IMG/VR virus record: IMGVR_UViG_3300048818_000054
Coordinates: 35,946-99,945 of that record
Origin: a virus
Strand: one strand, 5' to 3'
Length of the DNA stretch: 64,000 nucleotides
Part shown: piece by piece, positions 57,677 through 62,663 of the stretch
How the letters are laid out: each line of letters starts with the position of its first letter
How positions within the stretch are numbered: position 1 is the first letter of the stretch
The notes under the pieces: generated by a model
Seen by the model: the letters and a program-made list of their open reading frames with translations, nothing else
Told to the model about the DNA's origin: nothing
The model's database searches: none
Translations under genes and position numbers: made by a program

Positions 57677-58093
57677 ATGTCCGACCTCGAACGGATGTTC
57701 AAGCGTTTAGATGCACGGCTTGAAGTCCACAATGGACAGATCAACCGAAGGATCGACCAAATCATGGCTGCCATCGACGATCTCAACGCCGGCATTACGA
57801 CGCTCGCAACCGACATGTCGGCGGTTTCCGCCGACGTGACGCAAGTATCGACCGACCTCTCCGCCGCTGTCGCCGCCCTACAGGCTGCCATCGCTGCGGG
57901 CAATTCGGTTGCCATCGAAGCCGCCGTTGCCAATCTGGCTACGGTTGACACCGCCGCGAAAGCTGCCGACGTTGCCCTCAAGGCAATGGATAGCACTCTC
58001 ACGGCTCTTGTGCCTCCGCCCGCCGCTGCGGCCCCTGCGGCTGCGCCTGCTCCTGCGCCCGCTCCCGCCCCGGCTCCTGCCGCTGGCTCTTGA
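57677..58093 (+). CDS. coiled-coil protein with Ala/Pro-rich tail (only + strand gene)
   Basis: 138 residues from ATG with AAAGGGGG upstream; an earlier frame start overlaps the promoter. Residues 1-110 are an amphipathic helical stretch with LERMFKRLDARLEVHNGQINRR and regularly spaced D/T/V (TTLATDMSAVSADVTQVSTDL), likely a coiled coil; residues 111-135 are an AP repeat ending in GS. Tails of this kind occur in short fibre-like or trimeric proteins. It is followed directly by a terminator and faces the opposite way to all other genes, suggesting separate regulation. Confidence 0.6.
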   Translation: MSDLERMFKRLDARLEVHNGQINRRIDQIMAAIDDLNAGITTLATDMSAVSADVTQVSTDLSAAVAALQAAIAAGNSVAIEAAVANLATVDTAAKAADVALKAMDSTLTALVPPPAAAAPAAAPAPAPAPAPAPAAGS

Positions 58094-58108
58094 CGGTCAA
58101 GCAGACAT

Positions 58109-58146
58109 GAAGGTGGCCGTCCGACGTGAGCCTGGCGGCCTTTTTT
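58109..58146 (+). terminator. Rho-independent terminator of the + strand gene
   Basis: AAGGTGGCC pairs with GGCGGCCTT (one wobble, one mismatch) around a 15-base loop, followed by TTTTTT. It ends the + strand transcript before the leftward genes, which converge on it. Confidence 0.6.
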
Positions 58147-58158
58147 ATAGAAGGCAGA

Positions 58159-58347
58159 TTAGTTCAGTTGACGCGCCCCATGGCCCGGTCGGAAAGCGCT
58201 GACACGCTTATCCTGACCGAGTGCCTGTTGAGAGATTTGGGGGCGACCCCGGCGCTCCGAAGCGAACACGGGAAGCTTTGTTTCCGCCGACAATGCCGCC
58301 ACGTAGGCAGCGTAGTCCGCGAAAGACTTGACGTGTCTGATCTGCAT
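58159..58347 (-). CDS. 62-residue protein of unknown function
   Basis: ATG with GGGGAAAT upstream. N-terminal part QIRHVKSFADYAAYVAALSAE is an amphipathic helix; the rest is Arg/Gln-rich. The 3' end lies 13 bases from the terminator of the convergent + strand gene. Unknown, moderately likely to be real because of the ribosome site and position. Confidence 0.4.
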   Translation of the reverse strand: MQIRHVKSFADYAAYVAALSAETKLPVFASERRGRPQISQQALGQDKRVSAFRPGHGARQLN

Positions 58348-58414
58348 ATTTCCCCATCCTTGGTTTCGAGTTGACGATCACGCCCACCCCAAGGGGACGG
58401 GCGACCGTGTAACT

Positions 58415-58441
58415 CTAGTGGTATCAGAATGGTTCCACTAG
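58415..58441. repeat. inverted repeat CTAGTGG-N13-CCACTAG
   Basis: Two 7-bp arms around 13 bases, in the 131-base gap between the exported-protein gene and the 62-residue gene. It could be a hairpin ending the first transcript or an operator for the second; there is no U run. A second GC-rich hairpin (CCCC-AAGG type) lies at about 58386-58400. Confidence 0.5.
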
Positions 58442-58478
58442 CAAGGTTCGGAAAGTACGCATGCGGCCTAGGGACTAC

Positions 58479-58967
58479 TCAGTCGTGAATGGTCCAAGTG
58501 AACGTCTGGCCGTTCAGTTCGCAACTATTGTAGACGATCGGACCCCACGTCGAGCCGTCGCCGCTTCTGGCATAAAGTGTCTGATTGCAATGCACGCCGT
58601 CGTACGGGACGCCCCACGGATTGACGATGTTTCCGGGCGTCACGAAGCCGTTCCACACCGCGCCGTTGACCACAACCTGCACGATGACGTGGCTCGTCCA
58701 ATTCCGCAAAAGCATTTGCTGCAACGGCGGCGTCGCATATAGCACTTGCGGACCGGGATCGACCGGGACAACTTCGATGGGCGCGATGTAAACCGGAGCC
58801 GGGACCACGATGACCGGAGCCGGCTCGTAATCATGATAGGGCACGTAGCCGCCAAAGATGCCACCCAGCAAGCCGGGAATGAGGCCGGGGTAGTATCGAT
58901 CGTGCGCGAACGCGGGAGCCGTCACAAGGGCTGCCAGCGTGACGCCAAGTAGAAGTCGCTTCAACAT
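58479..58967 (-). CDS. exported protein with Sec signal peptide
   Basis: 162 residues from ATG with AAGGAAAAA upstream; an upstream in-frame start would mask the signal. Residues 1-21 (MLKRLLLGVTLAALVTAPAF then AHD) form a Sec signal with cleavage after AFA. The mature part is Pro/Val/Tyr-rich (EPAPVIVVPAPVYIAPIEV) with two cysteines and a Trp/Asn-rich end. An exported periplasmic or surface protein is unusual in a lytic-type cluster; superinfection exclusion or envelope modification are possible. It has a promoter resembling the CtrA-box class. Confidence 0.65.
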   Translation of the reverse strand: MLKRLLLGVTLAALVTAPAFAHDRYYPGLIPGLLGGIFGGYVPYHDYEPAPVIVVPAPVYIAPIEVVPVDPGPQVLYATPPLQQMLLRNWTSHVIVQVVVNGAVWNGFVTPGNIVNPWGVPYDGVHCNQTLYARSGDGSTWGPIVYNSCELNGQTFTWTIHD

Positions 58968-59024
58968 GGATTTTTCCTTCTGCGATAGCGCGGGTGCCGC
59001 CGCGCGTCGGAAACTATTGTCCAA

Positions 59025-59076
59025 AGCATGTCGCATTTTTCGGACATATGCAAGAGCAAAGCCTTGATATGCTTAA
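59025..59076 (-). promoter_or_regulatory. CtrA-box-like promoter F (degenerate)
   Basis: On the - strand TTAAGCAT (59069-59076, one mismatch), exactly 15 nt, TTGCAT (59048-59053), 17 nt, CATGCT (59025-59030). Weak -10 but the same geometry as promoters A-E. Upstream of the exported-protein gene. Confidence 0.5.
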
Positions 59077-59083
59077 CGAATAC

Positions 59084-59377
59084 TCATGCTGACGGCAGAC
59101 GCTTGTTCGTTGCGTCGCGCTCGTAAGCGTCGAACTCTTGCAGGATCACGCTTACGCAGACAGCTTTCGGAACGCGCCAGCAATGAGGCTCCGCGCGCAA
59201 GTCCGGCCGCGTGGCGATGTAGCTGTATCTATCTTTGATGTAGGCGCGCGCTTGGCTGCGCGTCTCGAACAGCGCAAGCTTGTAAGCCCCGAACCCGAAC
59301 TGGTCACCGATGAAGTACTCGCGGTGCCCGTCCAACTTGTTCGTTTGCGTCCAGCGGACTGCCCAACCGACAATCAT
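59084..59377 (-). CDS. hypothetical protein, 97 residues
   Basis: ATG with GAGGTAGAC upstream. Contains VRWTQTNKLDGHREYFIGDQ, FETRSQARAYIKDRYSYIATRPDL and a C-terminal strand CVSVILQEF. The pattern (a trp/tyr-rich strand pair followed by a helix) resembles small phage proteins of unknown role. Ends eight bases before the TTAAGCAT box of promoter F. Confidence 0.55.
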   Translation of the reverse strand: MIVGWAVRWTQTNKLDGHREYFIGDQFGFGAYKLALFETRSQARAYIKDRYSYIATRPDLRAEPHCWRVPKAVCVSVILQEFDAYERDATNKRLPSA

Positions 59378-59379
59378 GT

Positions 59380-59610
59380 CTACCTCATTAGCTTGTAGCG
59401 ATAGCGGACTCGGCCGCAAGCCAATCTGAGGACCACATGGGAGCCGAATTCCTCTTTACGCAAGTCGCGTATCCGCGCTGAAATAGACGCCTGCGGGTCG
59501 CCCGTCAGTTCGGATAGTTCGGCCAGCGACCACGCGCTGCCATCATCCATCAAGGACTTGACGCGCTCGCGTTGAAGCAAATCAGCGGACGGGTGTTTTG
59601 GCCTAGCCAC
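59380..59610 (-). CDS. winged-helix DNA-binding protein candidate
   Basis: 76 residues from a GTG just after the stop of the upstream gene (7 bases earlier); the frame upstream of it is shadow. WSLAELSELTGDPQASISARIRDL is a helix-turn-helix with a recognition helix, followed by strands VVLRLACGRVRYRYK as the wing. Probable transcription regulator of the early cluster. Family not named. Confidence 0.55.
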   Translation of the reverse strand: MARPKHPSADLLQRERVKSLMDDGSAWSLAELSELTGDPQASISARIRDLRKEEFGSHVVLRLACGRVRYRYKLMR

Positions 59611-59902
59611 CGCACGCCACCAAGGCCGGCACTTCAACGTCTTCCTCGATCTCTTCGACCCGGAACACGAAGCGCTTGCCGTTGCGAAGCTGATAGACGA
59701 CCTCGCATTTGTCATCCGCGACAATGCCAACTCGCATGGTGACTGGCGAGCGTGAGCTACGCTGGCCGGCGACAATCTTCGCTTCCTTCGATCCCGCCTC
59801 ATGGTCGCGGACGCTCATAGGATCGTGATTGTTCAGCTTGCGTCCCATCCATTGGGCGAGCCCTTCGGCGTCGCTGAGAATGTGTGCTCTTACCTTACCC
59901 AT
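59603..59902 (-). CDS. hypothetical protein, 99 residues
   Basis: ATG with AAGGGGTTTCAA upstream. Basic N-terminus, then SVRDHEAGSKEAKIVAG, and a beta-rich C-terminus (VVYQLRNGKRFVFRVEEIEE). No family recognised. A perfect 10-bp inverted repeat lies 40 bases upstream of its start. Confidence 0.5.
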   Translation of the reverse strand: MGKVRAHILSDAEGLAQWMGRKLNNHDPMSVRDHEAGSKEAKIVAGQRSSRSPVTMRVGIVADDKCEVVYQLRNGKRFVFRVEEIEEDVEVPALVACGG

Positions 59903-59941
59903 TTGAAACCCCTTGGTTTTCCACTGTCGAGAGGAATTTTC

Positions 59942-59970
59942 GATCCAATAGTGGAAACCGCTATTGGATC
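59942..59970 (-). repeat. perfect 10-bp inverted repeat (hairpin)
   Basis: GATCCAATAG and CTATTGGATC around a 9-base loop, between the 53-residue membrane gene (whose stop codon lies in the stem) and the 99-residue gene. Followed on the - strand by GAAAATTCC; a weak terminator or a processing/retarding structure. Confidence 0.65.
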
Positions 59971-60122
59971 ATGTGCAGGAATGCACCGTACACGTCGCGC
60001 CCGGCCCCGACCATAAGAAACGCCAGCCATATGACCAGCAAGATCGCGACTGTTCCGAGGATCAAAATCTCAGCGCATCCGGGCTTCTTGTCAAGCTCGG
60101 GCTCCCAATCGTTCAAGCTCAT
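59961..60122 (-). CDS. 53-residue membrane protein
   Basis: Short frame from ATG overlapping the TGA of the upstream gene. Hydrophobic segment at about residues 19-40 (ILILGTVAILLVIWLAFLMV) preceded by acidic residues and followed by a short tail. Coupling supports translation. Stop codon inside the perfect hairpin. Confidence 0.55.
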   Translation of the reverse strand: MSLNDWEPELDKKPGCAEILILGTVAILLVIWLAFLMVGAGRDVYGAFLHMIQ

Positions 60123-60481
60123 ATGTCACCCCTAAGCGTGAGAAAATCGCGCATCGTGTTGCAGACCCTATGTGCGAAGCGCAAGAACTCTTCCGAGTCA
60201 GGAAGGTACTCGCGTACCATACGCTCGGCCGCAAGTTCAGTCACGGTCGGGGCATCGAATTTCGCTTTGTTAATGCCAGACCAACGTATCATGAGCGCCC
60301 TCTTGGTCAAGTCGGCGTATGACAAAACCGCCCAATAGGGCAGCTTATAGTCTTCCGCTATGTTCATGTACGGGTAGCTTCCGGAACGGCGCGCAGAGCG
60401 CGCAAGTGCCGCGACGTACATCTTGTCAGTCACGCGCTTGATGGCGTCCTGATCGGATTGAGAGCAGAAACCGTCCGACAA
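60119..60481 (-). CDS. hypothetical protein, 120 residues
   Basis: TTG start five bases after AGGAGG in the hairpin GAAAC-AGGAG-GTTTC. Contains SDQDAIKRVTDKMYVAALARS, YWAVLSYADLTKRALMIRWSG and ERMVREYLPDSEEFLRFAHR; soluble and helical. No family named. First well-supported gene after the long leader of promoter E. Confidence 0.55.
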   Translation of the reverse strand: MSDGFCSQSDQDAIKRVTDKMYVAALARSARRSGSYPYMNIAEDYKLPYWAVLSYADLTKRALMIRWSGINKAKFDAPTVTELAAERMVREYLPDSEEFLRFAHRVCNTMRDFLTLRGDI

Positions 60482-60594
60482 CGAAACCTCCTGTTTCTGC
60501 GGCGCTTGCTGGTCATTACAAATTCCCCGCCAGAGGCCGCCTTCGTATGGGCGACTTGACGGGGGTTGTTCCGGTTCGCAACGGGGCCGTTCAT
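60430..60594 (-). CDS. possible 54-residue basic peptide
   Basis: ATG with TAGGAGCCACCTC upstream (strong ribosome site), overlapping the next gene by 52 bases in another frame. The product is basic (MTSKRRRNRRFRCRT). The ribosome site argues for translation; the long overlap and composition argue against. Confidence 0.35.
   Translation of the reverse strand: MNGPVANRNNPRQVAHTKAASGGEFVMTSKRRRNRRFRCRTVSALNPIRTPSSA
60483..60497 (-). promoter_or_regulatory. SD hairpin GAAAC-AGGAG-GTTTC
   Basis: Ribosome site of the 120-residue gene in the loop of a 5-bp stem; one of six such elements. Confidence 0.6.
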
Positions 60595-60599
60595 GAGGT

Positions 60600-60917
60600 G
60601 GCTCCTAACACGCTTGTCGTGCTTTGCTACTAGGGTAGCTCGTGACGGCGCTTGCTTGGACCGCGAGGGCGGTTCGTCATCCTCGATCTCCGCTCCAAAA
60701 CGTCGCGCTTGCAATCGCGGGGGTTCCAGAGGTTTGCCGGGCTCCCGATTTGAGCTACGGTCCAAGGAAGCGTCGTCTAGTAGAAAATTGGTGCCGGTCT
60801 ATTCGAGAGCCGAGCGGCAGGCTGTAGTATATCTTTCCAACTTGCTTGCTGGCCCGAAGGCCACCGGGCGGGCCTCGCTCCGGAAGGGGAAACAGGAAAG
60901 GCCGTTTCCATACTTTC
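60600..60917 (-). other. structured leader, no convincing gene
   Basis: About 300 nt between promoter E and the first ribosome site. It contains GGAAAC-N10-GTTTCC and GGCCCG-N12-CGGGCC inverted repeats near its 5' end. One frame (60755-60952) is open but its only ATG sits inside the -10 box. May be an RNA regulatory leader or simply untranslated. Confidence 0.45.
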
Positions 60918-60968
60918 AACATAGCACCTTGCTTTTCTCTTGCAAGGGGCAATCGCTGCGATGGTTAA
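60918..60968 (-). promoter_or_regulatory. CtrA-box promoter E
   Basis: On the - strand TTAACCAT (60961-60968), 15 nt, TTGCAA (60940-60945), 16 nt, TATGTT (60918-60923) with TGC before it. A palindrome copy lies 9 bases upstream. Drives the small early-type genes from 60594 down. Confidence 0.8.
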
Positions 60969-60977
60969 GGAATTCTG

Positions 60978-60991
60978 TGCAACTAGTTGCA
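60978..60991. promoter_or_regulatory. 14-bp palindrome copy 7
   Basis: TGCAACTAGTTGCA directly upstream of CtrA-box promoter E and 4 bases after the end of the 63-residue gene. Confidence 0.85.
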
Positions 60992-60995
60992 AATT

Positions 60996-61187
60996 TTACT
61001 GAGACATGTGCCGCTGAGCCGGGCCTTCATAGACAGCAAGGCGAGCTTCGAGGTCGGCAATCTTCATCTGCAAAAGCCACTTTTCCCAATGAGCAAAGTC
61101 TGAGTCCAACCAGCCCATATTGTAGGCTTTGCAGACAAGAGTAACGGCCACGCAAGCGCCCAACGTGAAGACGAAGAGAACCCACAT
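60996..61187 (-). CDS. 63-residue membrane protein
   Basis: ATG with AAGGGACGGTC upstream; longer upstream frame is shadow. Hydrophobic segment at residues 2-20 (WVLFVFTLGACVAVTLV) then a helical cytoplasmic or periplasmic part (WEKWLLQMKIADLEARLAV). Resembles small phage membrane proteins with a coiled-coil tail. Unknown role; it follows two other small genes near the fibre genes. Confidence 0.55.
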   Translation of the reverse strand: MWVLFVFTLGACVAVTLVCKAYNMGWLDSDFAHWEKWLLQMKIADLEARLAVYEGPAQRHMSQ

Positions 61188-61200
61188 GACCGTCCCTTTC

Positions 61201-61389
61201 TCAGACCTTGGGAGCCGGCGCGGGAGCGGCAACAACCTTTTCCACGACCGCAATAGCGGGCGCAGAGGCGGGAACTTTCTTCGCGAAAATCCCGAGCATC
61301 TTCGACCAAGTGAAGCCGAAGACCGAAGAGGCAATGACGCCTCCAACGAAGCCACCGGCAGCGCCGATAGCGAGTGTGACCATATCCAT
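61201..61389 (-). CDS. 62-residue membrane protein
   Basis: ATG with AAGGAG upstream. Hydrophobic, glycine-rich segment at about residues 5-27 (LAIGAAGGFVGGVIASSVFG), then a Lys pair and an Ala/Pro-rich tail. Possible small pore or anchor protein. No family recognised. Confidence 0.55.
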   Translation of the reverse strand: MDMVTLAIGAAGGFVGGVIASSVFGFTWSKMLGIFAKKVPASAPAIAVVEKVVAAPAPAPKV

Positions 61390-61401
61390 TGAGCGGACTC
61401 C

Positions 61402-61638
61402 TTATTTCCAATCGGCGGGCAGGCTGCCTTCAGCCCCGATCGCCTTTGCACGGGCCTTGATATGCGCCTTTACGGCGTCTTTGTCATCTGCCATTCCTGA
61501 TAAACTGATGGCATTTTTCAAGTCGCCCGCGTTCTCGATAGGAAAGCGCCCGCCCGGCATAGCCGCGCCACTGTCCGCGAGCTTGGCGCGCTGCTTGCCG
61601 CTGAAGTCTCGCTTTATAATGCGTGTGTAGTGCGTCAT
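61402..61638 (-). CDS. DUF6582-like small protein
   Basis: 78 residues from ATG (TGAGGGG upstream). KRDFSGKQRAKLADSGAAMP, then GGRFPIENAGDLKNAI, then AVKAHIKARAKAIGA match a small domain found in many phages either alone or fused to capsid-protease proteins, called DUF6582 as far as I recall. Function unknown. It lies just after the fibre genes. Confidence 0.65.
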   Translation of the reverse strand: MTHYTRIIKRDFSGKQRAKLADSGAAMPGGRFPIENAGDLKNAISLSGMADDKDAVKAHIKARAKAIGAEGSLPADWK

Positions 61639-61649
61639 GGCTCGACCCC

Positions 61650-62609
61650 TCACTGTAAGCGTTCCATCGTGACTTTGTGAACATTGATGGCGTCCACGGC
61701 GGACGTGCCATTGTTCAAGCGGAAGTCCAAGGTCTGCGCGCCGGTAGGTAGGCCGGTGACGCTGGCCGCAGTCGCGATTTGCGGGCTGGTAGGTTCTGCG
61801 GACGCCACGGCCGTAACGACGTGATGAAACAGAATGCCGACGATCCACGCGGCCGACGCGCTCGACGCGTTTATCTCGAACTCGCACTCCCAATTCGTCA
61901 CCTGAGCGCTCGAAACCAAAACTACGGCCGTAGTGATGGCGACCAAGAGGGTGCCGCCCCAATAGCAAGCAAGAACGAAGGTGCGCGCCGTCGCGGACGA
62001 AGCCGGGTTAAACGAGCCGTGCGCGCGGACTCTCCATACGCCGCCAGCGGCTAGGATTTGATTTAAGAGGGTCACGCCGCCCGTGGTCGGGGTGGTGGTG
62101 GCAGCGATGGCCGTAACCGCCGTGAGGCCGCCAGCGTAGCCGGCTACCAGCTTCGGTTGCTGCACGCTCACGACCGTCCACTTGCTCACGCCGTCGCTTT
62201 CCAGCGTGACGGCTCCATACGGCGTATTGAGGACCAGCGAGGTCAAGCCGCTGATCGTGTCGGACCCGGCGCGGTTGATCGTGATCGTAATGGCGGACGT
62301 GACCGAGCCGCTTTCGTCCACAACCGTAATTTCTGCGCCGGCCGGATAGAGCGATGCAGCGGGCAACGCCACGGCGCGAGATACGGTGATCGACGTGTAG
62401 GCGATGATGCGATCGGTGACCAAGGCCGAATAGGCCGCGTCGGCAACCGCCGTACGCGTCGATATAGACAGGGGCCAACCGTTCTGAGTGGTCCCGTCGT
62501 GCAGGCGCGCGATATTGTTCGTGGTATCCATGACGATCTCGCCAAGGGCACCCGTGAAGGTGGCATTGTTCGCGGCGGTATCGCGGCGGTGTTTGATTTG
62601 AACGGACAT
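61650..62609 (-). CDS. tail fibre / tropism-type protein
   Basis: 319 residues. The N-terminus VQIKHRRDTAANNATFTG, then GEIVMDTTNNIARLHDGTT, is the short beta module that starts many phage fibres and tropism proteins. Residues about 55-150 look like a beta-helix shaft (ITITINRAGSDTISG), and the C-terminal 140 residues form a strand-rich head domain. It lies between the large fibre-like protein upstream and the small genes. Host-binding or structural role inferred. Confidence 0.6.
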   Translation of the reverse strand: MSVQIKHRRDTAANNATFTGALGEIVMDTTNNIARLHDGTTQNGWPLSISTRTAVADAAYSALVTDRIIAYTSITVSRAVALPAASLYPAGAEITVVDESGSVTSAITITINRAGSDTISGLTSLVLNTPYGAVTLESDGVSKWTVVSVQQPKLVAGYAGGLTAVTAIAATTTPTTGGVTLLNQILAAGGVWRVRAHGSFNPASSATARTFVLACYWGGTLLVAITTAVVLVSSAQVTNWECEFEINASSASAAWIVGILFHHVVTAVASAEPTSPQIATAASVTGLPTGAQTLDFRLNNGTSAVDAINVHKVTMERLQ

Positions 62610-62663
62610 TGGTTCAATCCTCTGAATTATTCTCTAGCACGGACCTTGGCTTATGCCAATCTC

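Noticed and set aside
60755-60952. 65-codon - strand frame covering promoter E and the leader
   Set aside because: Its internal ATG lies within the TATGTT -10 box of a promoter with four close relatives, and no ribosome site precedes it.
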